Positions 46,435 to 57,378 of a DNA stretch of 64,000 nucleotides are shown here, piece by piece. This DNA comes from Cryptomeria japonica (taxonomy: Eukaryota; Streptophyta; Pinopsida; Cupressales; Cupressaceae). The notes under the pieces were generated by a model. The model made no database searches and was not told the DNA's origin. It was given only the letters and a program-made list of their open reading frames with translations. Position 1 is the first letter of the stretch. Every line of letters begins with the position of its first letter. A program made the translations under genes and the position numbers. The stretch spans positions 470,756,400 through 470,820,399 of the forward strand of contig NC_081406.1 in NCBI RefSeq assembly GCF_030272615.1. The letters are read 5' to 3'.

Positions 46435-47733
46435 AAACCTATAGACACTCTCTTGCCATGTGCCCCATGGCTCTGCATGTGAAACAAGCATCGCGTGACT
46501 GAAAATATATGCCCTGGGGCCTAGAGAAAGGTTGTCCACCTGTCCTGCTAGAACCATTGTACCCACACCTGGAGGACTGTCGAGTCCTCGCTGGAGGTGT
46601 GTAAGGAACCTGGGGTCACTGATCGCGCCTCTAACCCTGAGACTACCACTTCTTGGGCTTTACGCGCTACTGACTTTGAAGAGGCCTCTGCCTCTAGTTT
46701 TGTTGTGATTGCTACAAAGGAGGGGCTTTGGAGAACCTGGATGTGTGTCTGCTATTACCCTTCCAATGGGGTTTCTAAAACCCGTATGTTTGGGGTATAG
46801 GGTTTTGGTTCTGGAACCGATCCCTCGTGTCCTGTGGCCTGACCTAGATCTCCTCTTCTATCAAGGCCTTCTCCATGGCAACCCGAAGGCTCCTTGGAGT
46901 GGCCATCCTCACCGGTCCTGCTATGTCAATATTCAGTCCCCTGATAAAATATTTGATGAGAAGCTTCTCATCTTTCAGGTAATCCACATATGGTAAGAGC
47001 TTGAAGAACTTGCTCTCGTACTGGGTCACCGAGAGACCATTCTACTGGAGATCATGGAAGTCATCTACCCTACGCTATCTGTAGTGCTCTGACAAGTACC
47101 TCTCCCTGAACCTCTCTGTAAAAATTTCCCATGTGAGGGTGTCTGCAACTAGGCCACACTTGTATTCCTCCGGTCTCCACCATGTGGAGGTCATTCCTCT
47201 CAAAAGGTGCACTACTACTCATGCCTTCAGATTGCTTTCATAAGAATGCAATGCAAAGCATCGATTTAGGCTCAAAATCCAAGCCTCAGCTTCTACCCCA
47301 TCGGTAGATCCCCCAAAAGATGGTGGCTGGAGGTGCATAACCTGTCTGATCAGATCCCTTGGATCACGATGTGATCCCTCATAATACACTGGTGCTGCTA
47401 CTAGAGGTGATCCTGGCAGATGAACAGAGTCAGGCTCATGCCCAGTCTGACTGTCTATAGGATTAGGAGGTGGACTCATACTCCATTCCTGATCTACCGA
47501 TCTATGGCTCCCTAAGTTCTATTTTTCAGCATGATGGTCCACTGCTGGAAGCCTATCCCAATTAGGATCTGAAGTGCTAATAAGATGTCTCAGTTTGGGT
47601 CAACCGGCCGTTCGGGAGGAGCCTCTGAGTTCCTTTCCAGAACCGATTCCTCCCTAAGGACCTCTTCGCGTGTCATGCATACATGCCTAGGATCTCTACC
47701 GTGCTTGCGAGCTTGTCGCATGGTCAGAGGCAT
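46435..47733 (-). pseudogene. Unit C Gag
   Basis: The start ATG is at 47731-47733 (MPLTMRQARKHG). Codon 6 is CGA, unlike the TGA of units A and B, so the N-terminus is open for about 45 codons. Pieces of the core lie at 47219-47479 (DPRDLIRQVMHLQPPSFGGS) and 46844-47029 (YESKFFKLLPYVDYLKDEK). The codon after HYR is TAG (47075-47077), as in unit A but not unit B. The knuckle MGHMAREC-type region is near 46450-46490. Confidence 0.8.
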
Positions 47734-47757
47734 CCTTATGAGAAAATAAAATAAAAT

Positions 47758-50436
47758 GATTTTATCTTTGTTTGTTATTAATATGGGGAATTAAATCTAA
47801 CCATTTTCCTTCCATAATAAACATAGCATTATGAAGGCAAAGCATTTTCTTAGGCTTGAGACATATTTTTCCTAAGAAATTTAAACCAAATTATTTAAAA
47901 TTAACAGTTTTAAATAAATGTAATCCTTTTTCTTTTAAATATCTAGCTACTAACTTTAGAGATAGACTATTAATCCTAGATTTATTTTCTGCAATAGTAA
48001 AAAGGAAAAAGAAAGATGGCATAATATAATAAATTAAAAACAACAACTATAATAGCCTAAAAAAAATCATTTAAAACATTAAACAAACAAAACCATTATT
48101 CTCCAAATTTCTATTAAACCATATTTGCATTTGGACATAAATAAATGGGACTAAGAGAATCATTTCTAGCTCACTAACTTTAATGTTTTGGTACTCCATT
48201 CCTTTTTATTATTTTCAATAAGCATAAAATCATAAAATGTCTTTCTTTATTTTCAAGAATCAAAGCAATAGATTTTACTCATACTATAGAAAATTAACCC
48301 ATAAATATATATTTTAATTTGCAATAACAACTTAACAAAATAATACTTTTCTTTAAAGAAGACTTAGAATACAATATTGTCAACTTTACAAATGGGTGAA
48401 ATACCCAACTAGTCTCTCATTCCTATTAAATGAGGAATTAAATAGAATAGATATATTTATTTTTGCAAAACAAATACAACATAAAACTCTTCTTTTACAT
48501 TGCGACAACTAAAATACAATATTACATCTCCTATTCTTTTTCTGCAATTTAAATAAAATCAGCAACTCCTAGCTTTCCTCTTTAATTTTCTCTTTTCCAA
48601 GCAACCTGCATACATATCTTAAGGCTATGACAATGGAGAGCTCACCTCCCAGCCTAGGCTTACTAGAAGCCACCCCCGAGCTTGGAGAACCAAGCCCTAG
48701 ACGGGTTACACTCAAGCAAACACAAACAAGCAAGGGAAACCAAATTCAACAAACACTTTCCCATCCAAGGCTAAACTTCATCACAAAATGTGATGTTTTA
48801 CAAGGGTGAAAGTGGACCAAATACCTTGAGGAGAACTGCAAGAATGGTAGATCACAAGCTATCTCATGGCAACCAAAAGTACAACATAAGTCCATTAACC
48901 CAACATCCTTATGCCCCCTAAGGCATACATGCCATACTTTCTCCCCTTATGACCCCCGAATGCATAAACAAGGCTATGCAACAAGGGTCACATAAACATA
49001 CCCTTGAGATCACTCTCATAATGAGAGCCTCTCACTCTAAGGCTATCAAACTCCTTCCACCCCCAAGACCTTTCTACCCTAGGCCTTGGATACTCCCAAA
49101 TCACAAGAAAATGCATAAAAAGAAATAAAAGGGAGATCACATAATATTTTCACAAAGGAAATACAAACAAACAATATTTACATTCAAACATCCTTTTAAG
49201 AAATAAATTTTCAACATGCAAGGAAGAAGATGGACCAACCTCCAATCTGCCCAAATGTTTGCTAGGATCTAGTTGGGGAAGAGCAACCCAATTCCACAAT
49301 TCTTTCCTCCAACACTTAGCCAAAATTCTATCCTAAAACTAGTTTTCAAAGTTGCAAGATCTCCAAAGATGGAGAGTGGGTGATTACTCTCTAAGTCCCT
49401 AATCCTTGCCTAAGAAGGCTTCTCTCACTCTTCCCAACCCCTTGGAAAGGGTGAGAGTTCCCATTGGTTGGTCTTCCCAACCTCTTACAGGTTACTAAAA
49501 CCGGAAAGAGAAAAGGTAAGAGAAGGTGGGGAAGAGAAACTCACACAAGAAAGGAAGGTTATCTAACCTAGGAGGAATCTTCTAAGTTTGATTTTCGCTC
49601 ATCTTAGGAAAACCAAATTTTGAGGTGACTAGACAGTCACATGGGAGTAGTCACATAACCCATAGGTATACCCTATGGACTTTTGGAAAAGCCCTTAAAC
49701 TAACCTTAGGAGTCCTTTTGACCTCTTAGAAACCCATCTGAAGTTAACCTACGGGTCAAACCTAAGTTGACCACTCCCAAGACTCTTTACCCAATGCAAA
49801 TTTGGGACCAGATTCAATTATTTTAAAAGGGCTTTGGTTGAAACAATCTCCCTCCAAGAGACAAATAAAAATCAAGACACTAATCAGCACATGTGTCAAG
49901 TGACACAATAAAATACATTACATAATTACACATGGAAATTGTCTCTTGTTGGATTTAAACAAATTAATAAATGCACTTTAACACACATGCAACATTTACT
50001 TTCACGAATAAAATACGATACATATGGGGTGTTGTCTCTCCAAATAGACAACCCCTAGTTTTTACGAACGTACATAGGTCTAGGTTTGGTTCTCCATAAT
50101 GTTTCCATTGTCACATGGATAATTTTCCTACGCATCTCAATTACACATTAGTATTTCCCAATAGCCTCATATAATATTAAACACATAAATAAGAATACAC
50201 ATCAAACACTCTACATACAATAATGACATACATCATCTTAAAGTTATCCTATTCTAGAATCATATAGAGTTCTATATCCATAATGCATAGAAATGAAGCA
50301 TCAATATACATCAATGTTATCCAAATCATGGAATCATATAAGTTCTAAATCCATAATGCATAAAAATAAAGCATGCATAATAGTCCGAACATGAAAATCA
50401 CTGAAATGCTAGGATGAGTTGGGGTAGGGCCTTATA
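47758..50436 (-). repeat. LTR D, outer part only
   Basis: The leader of unit C (agaaaataaaataaaat) is joined directly to gattttatctttgtttg, which corresponds to about 25033 inside LTR B. The unit C primer site and about 1.65 kb of LTR are therefore deleted. The remainder follows LTRs B and C to the terminus gggccttata, where two changes replace the expected CACA end. This is the right border of the array. Confidence 0.88.
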
Positions 50437-50446
50437 GGAAACTCCA

Positions 50447-51149
50447 TGTGGGCACCATGTAAGTGCAAACAAACATGTCCCACATCAGATGTTAGGGGTC
50501 TGATTATAGACTAACACTTAGGAATTGGTGAATTTACCATGTTCTAAGAGTGTGCCTTGAGTTAGTTTGATGAATTAGGATATGTGTCTACACACTCCTT
50601 TGCAAAATAGGCCTAATTGGGGCTATTTGGTCTCCTAAACAAGATAGGGTTTAGATTCTTGTGTTCCCAAAATATTAGAACCCTTGGGATATATTTTGAA
50701 ACTCTCAAAAGGGTATCTAAATCTGGAATTTTTTGTCTGGGCCCTTTGGAGAAATAAGGAGTTAAGTGTGGAAGACCTGTCTGACAGGGCTACTAGGATT
50801 AGTAGGCCTTATTGCAGTAGTCACCTCAAACCGGTAGAGGGAACCTAAATCAATGATAGAAGGGGGTCTCTCTAACCTAAGGGACTTCAAGACAAAACTT
50901 AAATAGTCACTGATGCATTGGAGAAGGGACCAACCCATTGTTTGCTATAGGGTCCTTAAGAGCCTCTAGAAGACCTTATGAGACACTCAATAGATGTGAC
51001 TTTGTGAGGAAACCTTTTTTGGAAGAAGTGGGTGTGGGACTTGTCAAAATGATGTTCCTTGACCCCTTGTAGTGTTTTGTGATTTCTAGGGTCCTTGGTA
51101 TGCTCTTGGATTAGGGTAACCTATCCTACATCCATACCAGGGCTCTGCA
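50447..51149 (+). repeat. Chromovirus 5' LTR
   Basis: It runs from tgtgggcaccatgtaag to ccagggctctgca, about 703 bp, and is colinear with 56677-57378. The start is placed at the first TG after the conserved gtcca/ctcca. A start a few bases away is possible. Confidence 0.85.
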
Positions 51150-51155
51150 TCAGAT

Positions 51156-51167
51156 TGGTATCAAAGC
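51156..51167 (+). other. Chromovirus primer binding site
   Basis: TGGTATCAAAGC, one mismatch from the initiator-tRNA-Met primer site, six bases after the LTR. Confidence 0.85.
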
Positions 51168-51201
51168 ATAGCAAGAATATTTTTGGGAAGAGGAATAGTA
51201 C

Positions 51202-52401
51202 ATGTCAGTAGGAGAATCAGAGGGTGAGGCTAGAAGAATGCCTCCAAAGATGACAAATGTGGAACTTGCCAGGATGGTGCAAGAGAACAAAGAAGAGAAT
51301 GATCGGCTTAGAAATTTGATTGAGAACTTGGAAGGAAAACTAGAGAGAGGAGGACCTGATGGCTTGGAGGAAGTGGGAGAAGAAGAGGAGAACCCACAAG
51401 GGCAGGAAGAAGAGGAAGTTCCTGTAGAGCATAGGTACTTGGTCAATTCCTTGAATTCTATGGAGAGGAGAACCATGGACCAGAAATCAAACCTTCCTAT
51501 TTTCAGTGGGAAGATGGATGCCGATGGAGTGATGGACTAGATAGAGTCCTTGAAAAAATTCTTTGAATGTGAAGACATTGCTGACAACCAAAAGATGAAT
51601 ATTTCCAAGTCAAAAATGCAGGGAGAAGCCCTGACATGGTGGAATTTTGTGCAAGGTGAAAGCACAAAATAGTGAAGATGAATGATCACCTCTTGGAAGA
51701 AGATGATTGCAGAGATCAAGGGAGTGTATGTGCCTGAGGACTATAAAGTCAAATTACATAAGAGAAGGAAGAATCTCAGACAAAAAGAGATGGATGTGTG
51801 TTCCTATATTGAAGAATTTCAGAAATTGAGTATAAAGTCTAATAAGGTTGAAGATGAAAGTGAAAGAGTGGCAAGATATCTAAACGACCTAAGGTGGAAC
51901 ATACAAGAAGAGTTGAACCTCTTGTGCCTTGACACTATTCATAAATGCTATCAATTAGCATTAAAGGTAGAGGAGAAGCTCAAAAGAAGACAACAGCAAA
52001 GCAGTAAAGGAAGGGGTAAGCAACGGAGAGGAAGGAGCAACTTCAGAGGAAGAGGATCAAATTTTGAGTTTCAAGGAGAGAGCAGTCAAGAATCCTCAAG
52101 GAATGAAAATAACAACAAAGGTAACTTCAGAGGGAGAAGGCCTAATTTCAGAGGTAGATCATCAGGAAGAGGAGAAAGACCAATAAAATGCTTTAATTGC
52201 AACCAAGAGGGACACATTGCTAGCAGATGCCCAAAGAAGATGGGGTCTTGTTCTCAAGGAGAAAGGAGAGCCAACCTGACCCAAGAATCAGATTACCATG
52301 GTAGTAGTAAACTTGATTCATATGGTTATCTAGAGACAGGAGAAGCACTAATGTTGAGAAGAACCCTCTTGAAGGTACCAACACCTATGGAGCCACCTTA
52401 G
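51202..52401 (+). pseudogene. Chromovirus Gag
   Basis: The first frame (51202-51540) starts with an acidic, coiled-coil-like N-terminus (VQENKEENDRLRNLIENLEG, then a Glu-rich run). It ends at TAG before IESLKKFFECEDI. The core continues in frame past two stops near 51670. The second frame (51682-52401) gives VCSYIEEFQKLSIKS, an Arg- and Gly-rich stretch with FRGR repeats, and the knuckle CFNCNQEGHIASRC (C-X2-C-X4-H-X4-C, intact). The Met at 51202 is the first good start after the primer site; the Met at 51238 (MPPKM) is an alternative. Confidence 0.85.
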
Positions 52402-52875
52402 AGGAAGTCTATCTTCAGCACCACTTGCCAATCATGAGGAAAAGTATGTAAAGTTTTGATTGACTCAAGGTCTACTGAGAATTTTGTGTCAATAGAAATG
52501 GTAGAGAAGTTAAGATTGAGGAGGATACCCCATCCATAACCCTATAAGGTGTCTTGGCTCACGAAGGGGCAACAAACACTTGTAGAAGAGATGTCATGGG
52601 TAGAATTCCAGATAGGTGCATATAAAGATAAGATTTTGTTTGATGTTGTTAACATGGATGCTTGTCACCTCTTGTTTGGAAGACCATGGAAGTATGATCT
52701 CAAAGCACACCATGATGGATTTAGGAATACCTACTCCATCACAAATAATGGAAAGGTCATAGAGCTACTGCCCCTGACTGAAAACAATAAAGAGCAGAAA
52801 GAAATTGAGTCCAAAGTGATGATGATGGAGGGAAAACCATTCCTCAAGGAGATAAAGATGGAAGAAGGAATATGA
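52402..52875 (+). pseudogene. Chromovirus aspartic protease
   Basis: The active-site segment reads VLIDSRSTENFVS (about 52455-52493): the Gly of the catalytic DSG triad is Arg. A stop follows at PHP, then 52549-52875 reads SWVEFQIGAYKDKILFDVVN and HLLFGRPWKYD, the second conserved block. Loss of the DSG Gly should inactivate it. Confidence 0.82.
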
Positions 52876-53492
52876 TTTGCATTGATTCCAATACCAACCT
52901 CAAAGGAGAAGCCTACTATAGATGACAGAGCAAAAGGAAGGGACAAGGATCTCAGTCTAGAAGTGAAGGAGACCATTGGTAGATACCAAGGAATAGTTGT
53001 AGATGGAGTGCCAAGGAGTTTTCCGCCAATGAGAGAGATCACTCACTGTATCGACTTGATCCCAGGGGCTACATTACCTAACAAGGCTGCATACAAACTC
53101 ACACCACAACAAAATGAGGAGATGGCAAGGTAGATTCAAGAGTTGCTAGATTATGATTTGATTGGAAAGAGTCTTAGCCTATGTGCAGTCCCTACAATTT
53201 TGGCACCCAAAAAGGATGGAACATGGAGGCTTTGTACTGACTCAAGAGCTCTCAACAAGATCACCATAAGGTTAGATTTCCAATGCCTAGGATAGAGGAT
53301 TTGCTTGATTGTTTTCGGGGCGCAAAATATTTTTTAAAAATTGATTTAAAGAGTGGATACCACCAAATTAGGATTAGGCCTGGTGATGAGTGGAAAACAA
53401 CCTTCAAAACAAATGAAGGGTTGTTTGAGTGGAAGGTTATGCCATTTGGTTTGTCTAATGACCCAAGTACATTCATGAGACTCATGAAATAA
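52876..53492 (+). pseudogene. Chromovirus reverse transcriptase, fingers and palm
   Basis: The linker (52882-53133) contains VDGVPRSFPPMREITHCIDL, the usual lead into RT. After a [23 protein letters not shown] follows. A frameshift near 53274 moves the reading to [21 protein letters not shown] (53283-53492), then [17 protein letters not shown] and [17 protein letters not shown], ending at TAA just before the catalytic YLDD. Confidence 0.87.
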
Positions 53493-53495
53493 GTT

Positions 53496-54560
53496 TTGAA
53501 AGAATTCACATGGAAGTTTGTAATAGTGTATTTGGATGACATCCTAGTATTTAGTAGGACAAAGGAAGAACACTTGAGGCATCTAGACATGGTTTTGAAA
53601 AAGTTGAGTGAAGAGGAATTGATGACCAATATGGAGAAGTGTTTGTTCATGCAGGAAGAACTCATCTACCTTGGATTTGTGATCTCCAAAGGTCACTTGA
53701 AGATGGATCAGGATAAGGTAAATGCAATTCTTTCTTGGCCTACTCCTAAGACTATTGGTGAAGTTAGAAGTTTCCATGGATTAGCCACGTTTAATAGAAA
53801 GTTCATAAGAGGTTTCAGTCAGATATGTGCTCCAATGTTGGAAACCATAAAAGGTGGTCAAAAGTGTAGGTTCTCTTGGACAAAGGAAGCGGATGAGGCA
53901 TTTGAAACTCTCAAGAAAAAGGTATCTCAACAACCAATACTTGCCTTACCTGATTTTAACAAAGGGTTTCAGATTGAATGTAATGCTAGTCATGTGGCCA
54001 TAGGAGCAGTCATAAGCCAAGAAGGCAGACCTATATCATTCTTTAGTGAAAATCTCAATGAGGCAAAGAGAAATTCTTCTTCTTATGACCTAGAAATGTA
54101 TGCACTAGTTCAAGCTTTGAAAAAATGGATGCACTATCTGCTACCAAAGGAATTTGTGGTCTATACTGACAACCAAGCCTTGAGTTTCATTAATAGCCAA
54201 GAAAAGTTAAACCATAGGCATATGAAATGGGTAGAATCCCTCCAAGCCTATACCTTCTCCATAAAACACAATAAAGGAGTAGCCAACAAAGTGGTTGATG
54301 CCCTAAGTAGGAGAGTACTAACCATATCTAAAATCCAATTGGAAAGCATTGGGATTAATGCATTGAAAGATATGTATGCTGTAGATGAGGACTTCAAGGA
54401 GATCTACAAGGCATGTACTAAATTTGGTGAAAGGTATCATGTGGAGTTTTCTGATTTTCTGATACAAGATGGACTTCTTTTCAAAGGTGGGCAATTGTAC
54501 ATACCAAAGTGCTCAATGAGGACTAATATCATCAAGAAACGAATAGTGGGGCTATGGTAG
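53496..54560 (+). pseudogene. Chromovirus RT palm/thumb and RNase H
   Basis: 354 codons in the same frame as the previous segment, which ended at a single TAA. Catalytic YLDD is at residues 13-16. The thumb follows (LGFVISKGHLKMDQDKVNAI, EVRSFHGLATFNRKFIRGFS), then RNase H with IECNASHVAIGAVISQEGR, where the first catalytic Asp is Asn. Then come YDLEMYALVQALKKWMHYLL (Glu), VVYTDNQALSF (Asp) and NKVVDALSRRV (Asp). The end leads into the H-H half of the integrase zinc site. Confidence 0.9.
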
Positions 54561-55190
54561 GTCATTTTGGCTTGGACAAGACACTTGAATTGGTAAGGAG
54601 GCACTACTTTTGGCCCAAATTACAGGTTGATGTAAGAAAGTTTATAGATGCATGCACCATTTCCCAAAAGGCAAAAGGAAGAAGCACCAATGTTGGCCTC
54701 TATCAACCCTTACCCATTCCCTCAAGACCTTGGGAAAGTGTGTCAATGGATTTTGTAATGGGTTTACCTAGGACCCAAAAGGGGTTTGACAGTGTATTTG
54801 TGGTAGTGGATAGGTTTAGTAAAATGGCACATTTTTTGCCATGTAAGTCCACTAGTGATGCATCCTATATAGTAGATTTGTTTTTCAGAGAAGCAGCAAG
54901 GATTCATGGACTCCCATTAAACATAGTGTCTGACAAGGATGTCAAATTTGTTGGCCATTTTTGGAGCTCTATGGAGGAAACTTGGCACCAATCTATCTTT
55001 CTCATCAGCCGTTCATCCACAAACGGATGGGCAGACAAAAGTAGTAAAAAGATCATTAGGGAATTTGTTGAGATGTCTTACAAGGCAACATGATGAAAAG
55101 TGGGATTCAATATTACCTTAGGCTGAGTTTTCCTATAATGACACTGTAAACAAAAGCACAGGGAAGTCACCATTTCAGATTGTATATGGG
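54554..55190 (+). pseudogene. Chromovirus integrase
   Basis: The zinc-binding part has GHFGLDKTLELVRRHYFWPK with both His, but the Cys pair reads CTIS, so the second Cys is Ser. The core has SMDFVMGLPRTQKGFDS (first Asp) and IVSDKDVKFVGHFW (second Asp). A frameshift near 54975 moves reading to the frame at 54939-55121, where GQTKVVKRSLGNLLR has Lys in place of the catalytic Glu. A stop before AEFSYND separates it from the C-terminal part. Confidence 0.87.
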
Positions 55191-55831
55191 TTGCATCCAA
55201 GAGGGGTATTGGAGTTGAGAAAACTGCCCCATACGGATCCCATCAGTGCAGACCGTGAGAGGTTTTATGAAGCCATAAAGGAAGTTCATGAGCAAGTCCA
55301 AATACAACTTCAAAAGTCATCAAAAAAATACAAAGAACATGTTAATCAGAAAAGGAGAGAAGTGCAATTTCAAATTGGAGACTTGGTTTGGTCAAATTTG
55401 AAGAAGGAAAGGTTGTCCAAGGGAAAACACACTAAGCTCATGCAGTGGAAAGTAGGACCATGTCAAATCTTGAAGAAGTTTGGCAGAAATGTCGATGAAA
55501 TTCAATTACCACCGGATCTTGTCATATCTCCCATTTTTAATGTTTGTGATCTAACTCCTTTTAGAGGTGATTCTAATGCAGGTAACTCACAACAGGTCCT
55601 AGAAGATGTAGCAGATATAGACCTTCCCCAACATGAGCCACCTAGAATCGAGAAAGTGTGGACACCAAGATTGTAAAGAAGACCAAGAATAATGAGTACA
55701 AACAATACTTTTTCAAATGGAAAGGAAAACTAGACTCTGAAGCCATTTGGTTGGATGAAGATCAGATCAAGAAGCATGACACTACCTTACATGACCTCAT
55801 CTCAAGTGGACTTGAGATTCATTCACCCTAG
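55191..55831 (+). pseudogene. Chromovirus integrase C-terminus with chromodomain
   Basis: 55191-55676 encodes VNQKRREVQFQIGDLVWSNL and the GPY/F-type module KVGPCQILKKFG with LPPDLVISPIFNVCDLTPF. A frameshift near 55660 then leads to a chromodomain: KTKNNEYKQYFFKWKGKLDS followed by AIWLDEDQIKKHDTT, ending at TAG (55829-55831). The aromatic residues YFFKWKG and the IWL Trp are those of plant chromovirus chromodomains, which are thought to target integration by binding histone marks or partners. Confidence 0.85.
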
Positions 55832-56676
55832 GAGTATGGTGCAGGAGTACCTTAAGACTAAGATGATAAGTGAAATAAAGGCTAAAGGTCACACATGGGA
55901 ATGTGACCTTTCAATCTATGTAATAGGGTAGTCTTGTTTGTTTGATTGTTGTAATAAACCCCACCTTGTCACCCAATGTCATGGATTTGGCAAATTGATA
56001 AGACACCATGGGAATATGGGCCTAGGGGTATTTAGTTGAGTATTTTATAGGTTTTTATGTATTAGATATGTCTTAGGAAGGCTTAACATAGGTTGAAACA
56101 ACTCTAGATAGGCGGACTTAACATGTGTCGAAAGTTGCTCAAACATGACAACTTTTGTTGACAACTTTTCATGACAAATTTGGTTACAAATAGAAAATTC
56201 CTTCCAACAGTCACCTTAGTTAAAAAGGTGGTTGATAACCATTGATTAAGGTATAAAATGTCATTCCCAATCATCATTAGAGAGAGAGAAAGTTTTGTAA
56301 ACATTTTGGCATCATTGAAGCAATAGAATTCTGAGAATTTCTTGTTCTGATCGGGGTACTACTATACGATCATTTTGGAATTAGGAAACTAATGGGATGT
56401 GTTAGAGTGGAAAATCACCTTTCATATTCATCAAGTCTGAGGTGTTAATTCACCAAGACAAGGGAGAAACCTGCAATTTTTTGGAAGTGGCTTAGATTTG
56501 ACAGTTTTGCCTAGGGTTTTGCCAAGAAATGGCCTCATCTTGCTGATCCTTCATTAGTGGCTCATGGATTTGGAGGGGATGAAAGTATGGCCAATTTATT
56601 TTAGGATTTTGAAGGCCTTTTGCAGGTTAAGACCAGTTAGAAGTGAGGGTTTGATGCATTAAGGTGGGCAAGTCCA
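55832..56676 (+). other. Chromovirus 3' untranslated region and polypurine tract
   Basis: Non-coding, 845 bp. It matches 18633-19481. The purine-rich ttaaggtgggcaag at about 56659-56672 lies just before the 3' LTR and is the probable polypurine tract, although four bases separate it from the TG. Confidence 0.75.
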
Positions 56677-57378
56677 TGTGGCCACTGTGTAAGTGCAAGC
56701 AAACAGGTCCCACATCAGATGTTAGGGGTCTGATCATAGCCTAACACTTAGGACTTGGTGAATTTACCATGTTATAAGAGTGTCCCTTTAGTTGGTTTGA
56801 TGAATTAGGATTTGTGTCTACACACTCCTTTGTAAAATAGGCCTAATTGGGGCTATTAGGTCTCCTAAACAAGATAGGGTTTGGATTCTTATGTTCCCAA
56901 ACTATCAGAACCCTTGGGATAGTTTTGTAACTCTGAAAAGGGTATCCAAATATGGAATTTTTTTTCTAGGCCCTTTGGAGAAATACAGAGTTAAGTGTGG
57001 AAGACTGGTCTGACAGGGCTACTAGGATTAGTAGGCCTTATTGCAGCAGTCAAATCAAATCGGTAGAGGGAACATAAAACAATGATAGAAGGGGGTATCT
57101 TTGACCTAAGGGACTTCAAACAAAAAATTAAATAGTCACTGATGTATTGGAGAAGGGACCAACCCATTGTTGGCTATAGGGTCCTTAAGAGCCTCTAGAA
57201 GACCTTATGAGACACTCAATAGAAGTGACCTTCTGAGGTAACCTTTTTTGGAAGAAGGGGGTGTGGGACTTGTCAAACTGATATTCCTTGACCCCTTGTA
57301 GTGTTTTGTGATTGGTAGGGTTCTTGGTATGCTCTTGGATTAGGGGAACCTATCCTACATCCATACCAGGGCTCTGCA
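56677..57378 (+). repeat. Chromovirus 3' LTR
   Basis: Runs from tgtggccactgtgtaag to ccagggctctgca. The flanking taagt (57379-57383) may be the decayed target duplication of tgaat at 18626-18630. The TAT Gag frame resumes at once on the minus strand. Confidence 0.85.

Larger units (their letters stand above)
19482..50436 (-). mobile_element. Layer 3: Tekay/Del-like chromovirus array, four LTRs and three internal units
   Basis: On the plus strand the order is partial LTR A (19482-20580), truncated unit A (20581-23385), LTR B (23386-27862), unit B (27863-32814), LTR C (32815-37195), unit C (37196-47757, with a copia insertion) and partial LTR D (47758-50436). The outer ends tgtcatgccc and gggccttata match the two LTR termini. 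They are flanked by ggcaa (19477-19481) and ggaaa (50437-50441). Removing the array and one flank copy leaves a junction equal in length to 56663-56680 in the chromovirus. This shows a single insertion later expanded by recombination between LTRs. Each unit reads gag, protease, RT, RNase H, integrase, chromodomain on the minus strand. All are defective. Confidence 0.88.
50447..57378 (+). mobile_element. Layer 2: plus-strand Ty3/gypsy chromovirus
   Basis: LTRs are 50447-51149 and 56677-57378, with primer site, gag with CCHC knuckle, protease, RT, RNase H, integrase and chromodomain in chromovirus order. The RT and RNase H style is that of the CRM/Reina/Galadriel side of plant chromoviruses and clearly differs from the Tekay array. 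It sits inside the Gag of the TAT-type element. Its coding region has at least eight stops or frameshifts and has lost several catalytic residues, so it is dead. Confidence 0.9.
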
